From positions 1,992,513 to 2,056,512 of the forward strand of contig NC_084781.1 of NCBI RefSeq assembly GCF_028858725.1: a stretch of DNA of 64,000 bases, written 5' to 3'. Position numbers and translations under genes: made by a program. The notes beneath the pieces were generated by a model that made no database searches, was not told the DNA's origin, and saw nothing but the letters and a program-made list of their open reading frames with translations. Positions 12,501 through 23,394 of this stretch are shown one piece after another (positions within the stretch are counted from its first letter, which is position 1; every line of letters starts with the position of its first letter). This stretch comes from Colius striatus (lineage: Eukaryota; Chordata; Aves; Coliiformes; Coliidae).

Positions 12501-15500
12501 GATAAGTTCAAAGAAGAGCCAGAGTGGAAGGATTGATTCTCACAGAGGCTCCTAAGTTAGCACTAGCTTGGCTGAGCAACCTTAGCTTGGTTTTGAAGCC
12601 CAAAAGGTTCCAGCTGCTCTGCCTGACACCAAGCATGCAGCTGCACCTCACAGCAGCACTGCAGAGGAAAAGCCAAAGAGACATCTCTGAACTTAACTTA
12701 GCTTGTGGCCTTTCCTTGCAGCAGACAAGGCAATAAGCGGTACTGATGATTTTTCTCCCTGATCTGTTATCTCTCTAGAGGAAGGACAAACTGCGAGAGC
12801 ACATGCAGAGGATGCACAACCCAGAGAGGGAGGCCAAGAAAGCTGATCGAATCAGCCGCTCAAAAACCTTCAAGCCTCGAATAGCCTCCACTGACTACGA
12901 GAGCTTCATGTTCAAGTGCCGGCTCTGCATGATGGGCTTCCGGCGCAGGGGGATGCTGGTGAGTGGCAGAGGGCTCTAACTCCTCTCTCAGCTGTGATGC
13001 TGTGAAACTGGGAGAGTTTTAGAGCTCAGTTGAGATTATCTATCTCATTTCGTTTCCTTTTTAAACCCCTGTGTCATACCTCTTTCACAAAGGTGTGCCT
13101 TTATTTCACTGCCTGTGCTGTGTGTCTGGCTGTCACCACCATATTTCAACACCTACAATCACAGAATCATTTTGATTAGAAAAGCCCTTTAAGCTCCTAG
13201 AGTCTAACTCTTTCCCCTCACCCTGCCAAGCCCACCCTCAGCACCTCAGCTCCACGGCTTTGGGATCCTTCCAGGGCTGGGGACTCCCTGGGCAGCCTGT
13301 TTCAATGTTTAATAACCCTCTCATTGAAAAAGTTGTCCCTAAAAGTACCACTAAGTAAACACTAAGTATTGCTGACTGATGTGTAATGCAGTTAACAGAA
13401 CATGAAATGAGTATATTACTGCCTCAGTCTTCCTGATTCTTACCTATTTTTGTTTCTCCCAGTTCTTCAGGGGCCTCTCCTGGCCATGCCCTGTAACTGC
13501 CACTGTGTAAAGGGTGTTACACAGCAAGACCTCTTATTTGCAAATACTTCATGAGGGTTGTGAACTCTGCTAGCAGAGGCTTCCCTGGACTCTCAGCTGC
13601 AAGAGAGTCCTAGCAAGCTATTTTATGTATTTTGTGTAAAGAAGCTGTAAATCAGACCTAGCAAGACCATGTTTACCTTGAGCATCTGGCTGTGAATGCA
13701 CAATAACCCTTGCAGCAGCAAATGCTTCCAGTGCTGCTGCCTAGCAATTACTACAGTTTTGGTTTGGCTGTCATCCATGTCTAGGAGAAGAAGCAATTGC
13801 TTGGCTTCCAGCTGTAATATGTTGTCTTATTCTCTGTGTTCCTTTCTCCTAAGGTGAATCATTTATCAAAGAGACACCCAGATATGAAAATAGAAGAGGT
13901 GCCAGAGCTCACGTTGCCCATCATCAAACCCAACAGAGATTACTTCTGTCAGTACTGTGATAAGGTGTGTAAAGAAGTCGCCTCTCAAAGTCTTTGACCT
14001 GCATGCAAGCAATTTGTCTCTGCATAGAAACATCTGGCAAGCTTTGTAGCTTTTTTTTGAGGTGCTTGCCAGCAACATTCCTACAGTAATGTCCCAAAAA
14101 TATTAAGATGAAATGTACTTAGGCCAAGGCAGCTGAATGCTGCTTGAACACTGCAGTTCTCTTTTTCTCCTGTCTTTGGATCACAGACTTCAATACTGTG
14201 ATCCAGCAGTCACTCACCCTTAGTCCTGTGTCACATTTGTAACCTAGCACTGAGTATCCTGTCTGTCAGTTCCTGAACACTAAGTTCTTTTGGTTTCTGT
14301 ATCACTTCTAAAAGTCAGTCTCTTCACTTTTGTTCTTCTTTGGTCAACCTGCTTGCTTAGTGACATGCCAATAATTCCCAGTGGTCAGTGGAGCCTGAAG
14401 CTTCTTCTGCACTGCCTTTGGATTTCTGTTCTTAGTCCTTTGCCTTTGCTTCTTATGCACCAAATATGTCCTGAAATGGCTTCTGCATGCCACACAGGAA
14501 GGAGTTGCTTCTACAGGCTGAAGGTGTAACCATTACATTATGTTTCATGCATTATGTTGTAGTTGGTTGGGGATCTAAGTAAACATACTGTCTAAAGCAA
14601 CATGCAGACCTTCCAGATCAAGGATGACACCATTTTCATCCCAAATGCTTCCCCTGCAGGTGTACAAGAGTGCCAGTAAACGCAAAGCACACATCCTGAA
14701 GAACCATCCTGGTGCTGAGCTACCTCCAAGCATCCGGAAACTGCGTCCTGCAGGCCCAGGAGAGCCTGATCCCATGCTGAGCACCCACACCCAGCTGACA
14801 GGCACCATAGCCACCCCTCCAGTCTGCTGTCCTCACTGTTCCAAGCAGTACAGCAGTAAGGTATGGGGTTGATTTTGGGACACAGCCCTGGGGATGCTCT
14901 TTCACCAAAGTCTCTGTCAGTCTGCAAGCTGAGCTCTTGTGAAACCAGCCAAAGTGCTGGTTTCATGCTGAATGCTGATAATACAGGCAGAGCCTGCTTG
15001 TTTTATGGCAAAAAGGTTCCCTAAATAGAGGGCATGAGCTTGAAAGAAGGGAAGGAAATGTTACCTGAGGAGGTCACAAAAGGAGAAGCTTGCAAACTGC
15101 TCACTGACAGTGACAAGGGAGAGCAGTGGGGAAAGTAAATGCAGAAAAGGTGCATTTTGGTCTCTGTTGGAGTACAAAGCTTACAGGTGGGGATGTTTGG
15201 AACCATATTTCAGCATCAGACAGGTCTAATCAGCAGCAGCTTTGTGATCCTTGTTTCCTCCTTGCTGACCACAGCACACCCTATGTTGTGCCTCCTGATG
15301 CCACCTTACTGAGGGGGAACCTAAAAGCTGCATTCTGCAGGGCTGTAGCATTTGAGCTGGCCTGCAGCAGAGCTCCTGGCTATCTTCCAACCCCCCTTTT
15401 GCACCTCTCTGCAGACAAAGATGGTACAGCACATTCGCAAGAAGCACCCGGAGTTTGCTCAGCTCCCCAACACCATCCACACCCCGCTGGCAACGGCTGT

Positions 15501-18500
15501 CATCAGTTCCACCCCTGCTGTCCTGACCACTGACAGCACAACTGGAGAGACTGTGGTGGTAAGGACACAACACACCTCCCATCAGGCCAAGGGAGGGATG
15601 TAAGCAGAAGCCTGGGAAGTAGTCTCAGTGTTTATTTGGCAGATGTCATTTGAAAGCAGGACATTATTTCAGGTCTCTTCTGTCCCTGGATCTGTTGTTG
15701 TGTTTTTTGCTCTGCCCTGAGTTATGTGTTTCTCCTTGGAGCTCTAAGGATTTGTCTTTTTTCCTTGCTTCATTCCCTTCTTTCATTCAGATCCAGATGC
15801 TACTGACTCCACAATACTTTCACACATTCCTAATTAGAATCATAGAATGAGGAGGGTGTTGGAAGGGCTCTGCAGAGCTCATCCAGCCCAATCCCCTGCT
15901 ACAGCAGGTTCTCCTGGCTCAGGGGGCACAGGAGTGTGCCCAGGTGGGGTTGGAAACCTCCATGGAAGGAGCCTCCACACCCTCCCTGGGCAGCCTGGGC
16001 CAGGGCTCCCTCACCTCAGCACCAAAGGACTTTCCTCTCATGTTCCAGTGGAACTTTTTATGTTCCATCTTATGTCCATTAAGTCAGAAGATGAAAAGAA
16101 ATCTTTTCATATGTTAAGTTAGCCCTTAATGGTCCTGACTAGCATTTAGACTGAAGAGAGCAAGCTTAGTGGCTGATCCCTGCCAATTGCTTATGATTCC
16201 ACTCCCTGTACACATTAAGCTCTTGTAAATAAACGACTAGGCACAAGTGTAGATTCACCTACAGCCCTGCAAAAGTATTCAGCCCAGTAGATGATATATG
16301 GTGATGGTCTGTATCTCTCTCTCTCTCCCTGCTCAGACAACAGACTTACTGACACAGGCAATGACAGAGATATCCCAGACCCTCACAACAGACTATCGAA
16401 CTCCCCAGGGGGATTACCAGCGAATCCAGTACATCCCTGTGTCTCAATCCACAACTGGCTTGCAGCAGCCTCAGCACATACAGCTGCAGGTTGTCCAAGT
16501 GGCCCAGGTGAGTAACTTTTGGGGGGATTCAATGTGTTTTTGACCTCCACTCTGTATCAATCCTGTGCTTTGTTGGGGCTGGTAGTGCTCAGAAGTTTGT
16601 GAAGGAATAGTTACAAGAAGTAGTACAGACTGTTTTTTACAGATAAATTGGTAAATGATAGAGTTCTCATTTTAAGCATCATTTACTGGGCATAAATAAT
16701 CCTGCCAGTCTTGGTCAGCTTCTTGGAGACACATCAAGGCAGTCCTAATTTCATTCTATCCATCTGGGCACCTCAATTCTGCTCGAGGAAGGTTTTCCAG
16801 CAACTGGAAAAGTGGGTCAGTGGGTGACCCATTTTTGCAGTTGAAGACTAATTTGTACTTCTCAGTAAACCAGAGCTCAAATTTGGAAGTACAGAAAGCA
16901 CTTGCTTTTTCTCTTCATGTCATCTATTAGAATATTCATTCTCTGTGATGTGTAGCAGCCCCCTAACAATAAAAACAGTGTTACTAGAGTAACTGAGCTG
17001 AGGTAAATCACTTGGGCAGCTGGAACAAAACCCTGCAGCCTTCAAATCTGTTATCCACTGGGTGAAGCTGAAACCACCCTACGTTTGTATTGGAATCAAA
17101 CTCAGTGTTTTCTTTTCTCCCTTGTTACAAATGAAGTTATGAATGTGGTTAATAAAAAAGTGGCCCCTGTTAATAGACTGTGGCTTTTCTAATGATCCAG
17201 GAGCATGGACATTGATTCCTGCAACTAACATTAATTTCATGATGAGATCTGTAATTAAATGACTCCAGTGGTTAACAGGTGTAGCTCACAGAGACAGACT
17301 CTGAGCACTTATCTGACACCGAGCTACATCAAACTACATCTGGATATGCAGATCTCAAGGATGGAAAGATCCTTACAACAGAAGGGTTTGAAAAGCAGAG
17401 TCAGATTTGAGTCCAGCCACTGCCACAGCCAGCTTGTGTGACCTTAGGCAAGTCCTTTCCATTGACATCACTCCAGTGTAACCCTCTCAGTGCCATAACA
17501 TCTGTTAAGTGTGTTGCTTTTATCTCCCAGCAGTGCAAAAAGGTTAAATGCAGGTTTGACCCAGGAGCGCTGCAAGGCCTCGTTAAGGCTTATACCTATT
17601 GTTACAGACCTGGTGTCACAGGAGAGCTTTAGGTAGCTGCTTCTGCAAAGACTGAAGTGTACACCTCTGCTTTGATTTGGATTTTTTCCAGGCTACCTCA
17701 CCTCACCAGTCCCAGCACTCCACAGTGGACGTGGGGCAGCTCCATGACCCCCAGACATACACCCAGCACGCTATCCAGGTGCAGCACATCCAGGTCACAG
17801 AGCCCTCGCCAGCAGCTCAGTCATCCTCACAGGTACTCACTCTTCTCTTCCACAAACCAGAGAGAAATGTCTGGGAACAGACCAATTTACAGCTTAAATG
17901 AAGTTAGCTAATGGAGATATGTAAAGTGGCATTCCTCTGATAAATACCTACAGGGTGGGTGTTGAGAGGATGGGGCCAGTGTTTTTGTGTGGTGGCCAGT
18001 GACAGGACAAAGGGTGATGGGCGCAAGCTGGAACACAAAAAGTTCCACTGCAACACAAGGAAAACTTTTGGCTGCCCAGGTAGGATGTGGAAATTCCTTC
18101 TCTGGAGGCTTCCAAACCCACCTGGATACATTCCTGTGCCCCCTGCTCAAGGGGGACCTACTGTAGCTGGGAGTTAGACTGGAGGAGCTCCCTTCCAGCC
18201 CTCACCATTCTATGACTCTGTGATTTGAAGTTCAGCTCTTCATGCTGTTGGGTAGTATTTAGCCTCTAATCTCACTCCTGTGCCACAGACGCACTATGTA
18301 ACCTTTGGCAAGCAATATCTCTGCTTGTTAACCATGGAGTGAAGCAAGGTGGAGGAGAGGGAGTAGACCTTTGCAGTTCTTGTGCTCAGTGTGCTCTAGG
18401 CCCCACCCCTCCCACCATGTTTTCCCTTAAGATGAGTGTAACTACAGAGGTGTGCAATCCTTAGCACGCTATGGAGACTTACATCCTCTTTCTAGGTTGG

Positions 18501-20354
18501 AGCTCAGCCTTTGAGTCCCTCCTCACAACCATCTCAGCAGGAACTCAGCCCCTCACAGATGCAGACAACTACATCAACACCAAACCAAGGCCTCCAGCAG
18601 CAGCAAGGATCTTCAGTCCAGCACACGTATCTGCCCAGCACATGGAACTCATTTCGGAGCTATCGTAAGTGTCAGCAGGAGCTCTCACTAGTGCTCTGCC
18701 TTGTGTGCAGGACTCTGTGCCTCATTTCTCCAGTATAGTATTTTGAGAGCTCATTAAGCTTTGTGATTATCTTCTTAGAGCTCTAGGAATATTAAACAGT
18801 GTCAGACAAATGGAAATGGTTATACTAGCTGCTTCTGCTGCAGGTCCACAATGATCTGATACATGGCTTGGGCAGTGAACTGGGCTCCTTTATTCCAAGG
18901 AGCTTGCAGTTCAGCAAGAATCCATGTGTTGTCTGGGCATGAATTACCAGCTGGTATTAGATGGCATCATTCTGTTGAGGCCTGTAGAGTTTCCCAAGGC
19001 TTTGCACTCAGTTTCTATTCAACAGCCACCATTTCAAGGTTTAAATCTTACTGACAAAAGACATTCTCTCTCGAGGTGATCTTTGACTTTCTTTTTGACT
19101 GATGTTGATTATCCAACTTGCCTTTCTTTTAGCATCTGAGATTCAGATGATGACCATTCCCCAAGGCCAGTACGTGATCACAGAGACCGCTGTAGGTACA
19201 CCAGTCACCACTGTCAACACAGGGCAAGTGAAAGCAGTTACTCAGGTAATTAAAACAATCATGGCCTTTTTATTTCCCATCCAAAATCATGTATCAAGTC
19301 AGTCTGAAGGGTAAAGGAATGCCAGAATGACGAGTGGGGCACAGAGAGTAGAGAAGAATGGTGTACCTAAGGAGATCCAGGCTGCATAGTCTGAAAGGGC
19401 ACTGGCTTTCTGTAACAGTTCCATGCTGAGCAGAATCTGTAGGCAAAAAAACCCAATGCAGAAATATGAGTGTGTCAGAAACTAAGAAGAAAAGTGCTAC
19501 TGATCAAACTTAGTAATACTGTCAACTTTAGGTTTTGAAAGGCAATAAATAATCCCAAGCTTCAAGGGAAAGATCAATCTTACCTCACTTTTTTTCTGTA
19601 ACACCATCATATTCCTTTATATGACCAACACAAATGGTGCTCTGCATCAAGCCATTTACAGGGCCCATGCTGTCTGGCCTGTGTATGTCTGACTCAAGTT
19701 TAAAGTGTTCACCCAGTCACATTGGCAGGAGAAGGTGAGACTTAGTGGCGTTGATTAAAAATATTTGACTGAGATGTATCTGTTAAACCAAACTTCAGAA
19801 CAGTTTCTGGATCCACTTTGATAGTTTCCTGTTCCCTGCAGTGTTACAAAATAAGAAGAGTTGCTGCTGTTGTGGGACATAGAGGAAAACATTCAGAATA
19901 GTTGCTATTTTAATTTGTAGTGATGGGTTGTTTAGTTTATGCATAAGTTAACCAAATATAGCCTGGTGTACCAAAGGAGAGGGGTTATGTTGCTCTCAAA
20001 TACATTAAAATTCAGTTGTGTTTCATTTTCTAAGTTCCTTGCCCACACTGCAATATCTTCCAGCACAGCACCATGAAACTTAGAGCCAGTAATTGCTTGT
20101 TTTATATCCCCATGCAGACACACTATGTGATATCTGAAGGTCAGCCCGATCTGGATGTCAAACAAAACTCTTCACTCTCCACTGAGGTACAGGTCGGTGT
20201 TTCCCAACCACCAGCTCCCACAGATCCCTTGGAATCACAAGCAAGCACTCAGCAGCAAACCACCCAGTACATAATCACTACAACCACCAACGGGAACGGT
20301 GGCAGCGAGGTGCACATCACTAAACCAAGAACTTTCTCAGCAGAACACGAATGA
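425..20354 (+). CDS. PRDM10: PRDM10, PR-domain zinc finger protein 10 (3' part, 14 exons)
   Basis: Nuclear C2H2 zinc-finger transcription regulator of the PRDM family. Fourteen exons with GT-AG junctions join in one frame to about 813 residues plus stop. In order they encode one finger ([11 protein letters not shown]...H), a Gly/Arg-rich segment with an AT-hook-like core (RRPGRPPK), an acidic/Gln-rich linker, nine more C2H2 fingers, and a Gln/Ser/Thr-rich tail ending near VHITKP. The block from [10 protein letters not shown] through the fingers matches PRDM10 as I know it almost residue for residue. The human protein is about 1,150 residues, so roughly the first 340, including the PR domain, lie upstream of position 1. 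The identification is firm. Exon limits come from reading frame and splice consensus, and only the 425 acceptor is slightly ambiguous because AGAG repeats there. Introns hold a few CR1 copies and otherwise nothing I recognise. NFRKB follows on the same strand. Confidence 0.95.
1424..1553 (+). CDS. PRDM10: PRDM10 exon b: Gly/Arg-rich, AT-hook-like
   Basis: Encodes a repetitive [11 protein letters not shown] segment followed by RRPGRPPKF, an AT-hook-type minor-groove binding core, then EVTSENGEK. Acceptor is cctgcag, donor is CAG/GTATAT. DNA contact is inferred from the motif only. Confidence 0.93.
1554..3610. other. PRDM10 intron, no further gene
   Basis: Two-kilobase intron between exons b and c. 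It contains an imperfect 21-bp tandem pair at 2556-2595 (gcctttggagatctg unit). No CR1 copy, exon or RNA gene was recognised. Confidence 0.6.
2556..2595. repeat. Imperfect 21-bp tandem duplication
   Basis: Two copies of gcctttggagatctg(t)ccca, one starting at 2556 and one at 2577, in a PRDM10 intron. Confidence 0.8.
3611..3841 (+). CDS. PRDM10: PRDM10 exon c: acidic/Gln-rich linker
   Basis: Seventy-seven whole codons (231 bp). Starts [14 protein letters not shown] and ends [12 protein letters not shown]. This is the low-complexity Gln/Glu linker between the first finger and the main finger array. Donor is AGG/GTAAGC. Confidence 0.93.
3842..8688. other. Large PRDM10 intron (4.8 kb), no further gene
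   Basis: Longest intron of the PRDM10 part. AT-rich and free of CR1 copies that I can see. All open frames are short and lack recognisable homology. Confidence 0.6.
8689..9036 (+). CDS. PRDM10: PRDM10 exon d: zinc fingers 2-4 and the Cys half of finger 5
   Basis: One hundred and sixteen whole codons. Fingers begin [30 protein letters not shown] and [10 protein letters not shown]. The last is cut by the intron after ...DFIQ, before its His pair. Acceptor is tctttcag, donor is CAG/GTGAGG. Confidence 0.96.
9123..9960 (-). mobile_element. CR1 LINE 3' fragment, minus, about 840 bp
   Basis: Begins with a CR1 tail complement (attgaatcatttaggttgg) and runs through the block shared with other copies here (cagctccctgggcagcctgg, cctcccctggggcaa). 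It continues into sequence typical of the more 5' CR1 3'-UTR, such as cccttttcctccgggcagttt. It is the longest CR1 copy in the window and starts 86 bp after a PRDM10 exon. Confidence 0.85.
10965..11058 (-). mobile_element. Short CR1 fragment, minus
   Basis: atcatagaatggtggggatt, ggaagggacctttagagatc and tccagtccaacccccctgcc form the classic complement of an avian CR1 3' end. The element truncates after less than 100 bp. Confidence 0.88.
11657..11812 (+). CDS. PRDM10: PRDM10 exon e: His half of finger 5, finger 6, Cys half of finger 7
   Basis: Fifty-two whole codons: VKKHVRSFH completes finger 5, [10 protein letters not shown] starts finger 6, and [11 protein letters not shown] opens finger 7 before the intron (AAG/GTAAGG). 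Confidence 0.96.
12779..12958 (+). CDS. PRDM10: PRDM10 exon f: His half of finger 7, basic linker, Cys half of finger 8
   Basis: Sixty whole codons: [13 protein letters not shown] completes finger 7. A Lys/Arg-rich linker ([17 protein letters not shown]) follows. [10 protein letters not shown] starts finger 8, which is split after GML. Donor is CTG/GTGAGT. Confidence 0.96.
13157..13345 (-). mobile_element. CR1 fragment, minus
   Basis: Starts aatcacagaatcattttg, then cctcagctccacggctttgg and tccagggctggggactccct, matching the other type-A copies here. It ends within about 190 bp. Confidence 0.82.
13854..13964 (+). CDS. PRDM10: PRDM10 exon g: His half of finger 8, Cys half of finger 9
   Basis: Thirty-seven whole codons: VNHLSKRH completes finger 8 and YFCQYCDK opens finger 9. 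Donor is AAG/GTGTGT. Confidence 0.96.
14660..14860 (+). CDS. PRDM10: PRDM10 exon h: His half of finger 9, linker, Cys half of finger 10
   Basis: Sixty-seven whole codons: [16 protein letters not shown] completes finger 9. A Pro-rich linker ([14 protein letters not shown]) follows, then [13 protein letters not shown] opens finger 10. Donor is AAG/GTATGG. Confidence 0.96.
15415..15558 (+). CDS. PRDM10: PRDM10 exon i: His half of finger 10
   Basis: Forty-eight whole codons beginning [11 protein letters not shown], then a Thr/Ser-rich stretch ending TTGETVV. Acceptor is ctctgcag, donor is GTG/GTAAGG. Confidence 0.95.
15837..16110 (-). mobile_element. CR1 fragment, minus (type B)
   Basis: Starts gaatcatagaatgaggagg. 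It contains ctccacaccctccctgggca and gcctgggccagggctccctc, the signature of the second CR1 subfamily seen here. Confidence 0.87.
16313..16330. repeat. CT-rich run before PRDM10 exon j
   Basis: tctctctctctctccct forms the pyrimidine tract of the acceptor at 16336. Confidence 0.85.
16337..16507 (+). CDS. PRDM10: PRDM10 exon j: Gln/Thr-rich C-terminal region
   Basis: Fifty-seven whole codons, [14 protein letters not shown] to QLQVVQVAQ. The acceptor is preceded by a CT dinucleotide run (about 16313-16328) forming its pyrimidine tract. Confidence 0.95.
17692..17832 (+). CDS. PRDM10: PRDM10 exon k: Gln/Ser-rich C-terminal region
   Basis: Forty-seven whole codons, [16 protein letters not shown] to PAAQSSSQ. 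Acceptor is ttttttccag, donor is CAG/GTACTC. Confidence 0.95.
17945..18226 (+). mobile_element. CR1 fragment, plus (type B)
   Basis: Contains gatggggccagtg, gccagtgacaggac and agctggaacac. It ends ccattctatgactctgtgat, the CR1 terminal octamer-like tail. Confidence 0.87.
18496..18664 (+). CDS. PRDM10: PRDM10 exon l: Gln/Ser-rich C-terminal region
   Basis: Fifty-six codons plus one base. Starts [15 protein letters not shown], contains a QQQQ run, ends TWNSFRSY. Donor is TATC/GTAAGT. The split codon with the next exon reads CCA (Pro). Confidence 0.93.
19133..19245 (+). CDS. PRDM10: PRDM10 exon m: C-terminal region
   Basis: Two bases plus 37 codons, [17 protein letters not shown] to GQVKAVTQ. 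Acceptor is ttcttttag, donor is CAG/GTAATT. Confidence 0.94.
20118..20354 (+). CDS. PRDM10: PRDM10 terminal coding exon
   Basis: Seventy-eight codons and a TGA at 20352-20354. Begins [13 protein letters not shown]. The conserved VHITKP is followed by eight further residues, RTFSAEHE, before the stop. Confidence 0.94.
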   Translation, partial: THYVISEGQPDLDVKQNSSLSTEVQVGVSQPPAPTDPLESQASTQQQTTQYIITTTTNGNGGSEVHITKPRTFSAEHE

Positions 20355-22835
20355 AGAAGCCTCGTGGTGTCACTTTGCTTGTACTTGTCCCTCAAAAGCC
20401 CAGATGTGTGGGTATCCTGGAGCTCAGTGTGGTTTAAAGTACATGCTCACTTCAACTAAAATCTTGGAGCTCTTCTTCATGCTTTAAGAGGGTTTAAGTG
20501 TCCAGTGACCATGAAGTACCCTCAGAGTCCTTCTGGGATGCTATTTTATGCAGCTTTTAACAGGAAAAAAAGAGGACAAGAGGAGAAGCAAAACTTCTGC
20601 TTGCTCTGGACTTTATTTTTGGCATGTCTGGTGACCCTTATTTTTCCTTTATGAAAATGTCTCCAGTAAAGAACTTTTAATTCTATGGGGGGAAAAAAGC
20701 TTGCCTAACTGAAGGCCAACTGGCAGATTATGTTGCACGTGGTTTGGTTTTTTTCATAGGAGCTGTTAAACGGGGCAACATCACACAGATTGCCAGACCA
20801 TGGCAAAACTGCTGCCTGTGTCTTCATTTCAGCAGCCAAGGTGAAAGGGAAATCTACCAAGTTAATGCAAGCAGACTGCCTGGTGAACAAAGAACAAAGA
20901 GCAGCAGCAGCAATGTAGTGGCTCCTTGTGTAAATGTGCAGGGATGGCTAGAAACAAGCTGTGAAGATGTGCTGAAGTAATCCATTAAGTTATTATTTTT
21001 TCCAACCCTCAAGAACTGTTTACACACTGTCTCCCCTGCACTATTTAACCCAGCAGTTCCAGAAAGAAGGAAGAAAAAATGTAGTCTTAAAACCCACGTT
21101 GTGTGGAACAAACTGACTGAATCCGTAGTAGCATGTAAGGGTAGTGTGGAGCCACCCTTGTCTCTTTTTTCCCCTCCTTTATTTGCAGGGAAAATTGCCA
21201 TTTTGCCTGTAAACTGAAAAAAAACCCAACCCAACCAAAAGGCTCAGCTTAGCCTGCATAGCAGCTCCTGCTGTGGCCTAAAGGTAACTGTGCCAGGAGA
21301 AAAATAAGGGTACAGGAGCACACCTCTGTGAAGGCACAGGGTCGTCATCTCTGTCACCACCTCAAAGTGGACACGTTTTTCCCCTTGGATGGAGAGTTGG
21401 TTACTCCTGGTTTGTTTTTCCCAATCCTTTGTTAACAAGGCAGTGTAATTCCTTTGGACAGGTCCATAAAATGACCAGCCCTGGACTCAGGGAATGTACA
21501 AGAAACGTGCTAGTGGACCACTATTTATGGGACATAGCTATCTGTGAGGGTTGCCTGCTTTTGGTAGACCTGGTCTATGTACAGGATTCATGTTATGTTT
21601 AGGGACCAGGAGAAAGGGAAGGAGATTTCTCTTCAGGCAGTTTGTTTAAGGGGTTTTTTTTTCCTTACATAATTCTCCTTCACAGGTCTTGTTGGTCAGT
21701 TTCTAGTATTTGCAACAATATACCTACGACTCCATTTGACTCCTGATGGGATACACTGTGTATGTCTAAATCTCTATTTACTGTCTGAAAAACTCACCCC
21801 AGAATGTCTGTGCACAAGAGGATACATTCATTTTGTCAGAGGCAAAGGAGGACGCTGTGTCTTTGTGGCCCTTGAGACTGAAGAACTGAGAGAGGGGTTG
21901 TGGGGGGTTTCTTTTGCATTGTTTTCTCTTGTGCTGCGCTGAGTGTGAACGTTGGGACTCTTTGCATAAGTCCTGACACAGATTTAGATGAAGATTACCC
22001 ATGTAAGCAAGCACTACAGATGTTTACAAGTTCTGGCATCAGGATTTATGCAGTTAAAGCTCTTAGATACAAGAGAACTTCACACTCAGGCTGGACAAGA
22101 GGAAGTCCTGCAGGCAAAGCCTTGTAGCAGGTATTGCTTTGGTAATGAACATATCTGTTTAATATGGCATGGAAACATCGACCATGCATAGTGAAATACA
22201 TCAGATTGAGAACACTGGCCAGCTTGAAACTGATTAGAGGGTAGCTTTGAAGTGACTTGCTGAAAAGTTGATTTTTTTTTCTCACTGTAATGAGACTGGT
22301 AAAGTTCATGAGGACCAGAGCTCACATTCAGTCAAGTACAGCGAGGAGTGTCTTTAAATTCAGTACATTTGGGAGCCATGCAACTGCAGGTCCCACCAAT
22401 TCATTTTGAAGTTGTGCTGTTGAAGGCTTCTGAAACCACAACATAGGGTGTTGTGGTGATGTTTGTGTGGGACATGGGAGACTTTTGATTTGGTTTTCTT
22501 CCAGCTGACAGATGACTTAATAACAAGCCAAATATGGCCTAAGTAGTAGGGAAATATGAGATTCCAGGTGGGTACTGCCCTAAAGGAGCAATTTTCAAGT
22601 CCAAGAAGGTCTATAGTCTTTATAGATAACATCAGCCTTGATCCCCTTAGCGATGAGATGTGGGGTTTAAAAAACATTTGGCTCTATTCTCCTTTGTTCA
22701 AAAGGATCACAGAATGAGGACAATTTGTACCTGTTATTTAAACCTGAAAGGTGTTCCAGAAACCAATTCTAAAGCAGCCTCTTTGAACTCAAATCTCCCA
22801 TCTCAGTGTCTACCCTTTAATCTGTACCAAGATTA

Positions 22836-22841
22836 AATAAA
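22836..22841 (+). terminator. PRDM10: Candidate proximal poly(A) signal in PRDM10 3' UTR
   Basis: Canonical AATAAA about 500 bp upstream of the distal signal. It may define an alternative shorter 3' end. Function is not shown by sequence alone. Confidence 0.35.
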
Positions 22842-23353
22842 TGCCTTGTTCCAGAAGCAACATCCCTAGAAATGTATTTTCCTTCGTAAGAAAGGAATTA
22901 GAGTGATTGCACAAATGGCAGAGATGCCAGAACAAGACAACATTTTGCATGGGTTTGGGGTTTTGGGGTTTTTTTTCTGCAGTGCAGAAGGTATAGGATT
23001 TATTATCTTTTAAACCAGAGCAACCCAAAGATCTGTCTCTTAGGTAATGTCCCACAGGATCTTGACTCTGTTCCCTGCAAGGGCCACGTTTTCCTTGAAG
23101 ATAGGCACAAGTGCAGGTTCCAAGGCCTAACACTGCTCCTTGTAGCCATTTGGGGTTTGATTTCCCACTTTCCTGGCAGAAGAAAAACTAAACCCAACCC
23201 CTTCCCTGAATTTGCACCTGGTGGACTGCTCGAGCTGTTCGGCTCTGCCCTTTTCTCTTATTTAACTGTGTATGTTCGTTGTACATTCGGTAACTGTTAC
23301 TGTGTTCAGAGTCTTGTGCAACCTCGCAGCTGTGTAAAAAACAACTCGAAATT

Positions 23354-23359
23354 AATAAA
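23354..23359 (+). terminator. PRDM10: PRDM10 distal poly(A) signal AATAAA
   Basis: Canonical hexamer followed by a T-rich stretch (cttttctttttttac). It is the last hexamer before the NFRKB CpG island. Use of this site is inferred. Confidence 0.65.
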
Positions 23360-23394
23360 TCTTTTCTTTTTTTACAAAAAAGCACTACAATCCA

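Larger units (their letters stand above)
20355..23380 (+). other. PRDM10: PRDM10 3' UTR (about 3 kb)
   Basis: No splice or coding signal is seen between the PRDM10 stop and a final AATAAA at 23354-23359, about 3 kb downstream. The tract ends just before CpG-rich DNA starts. An internal AATAAA at 22836-22841 could give a shorter isoform. No CR1 insertion lies in this stretch, unlike the introns. The 3' end near 23,375-23,385 is inferred from signal spacing. Confidence 0.7.

Noticed and set aside
22700-22760. CR1-like start (gatcacagaatgagga) in the PRDM10 3' UTR
   Set aside because: Only about 15 bases resemble a CR1 tail and the following sequence does not continue as CR1.
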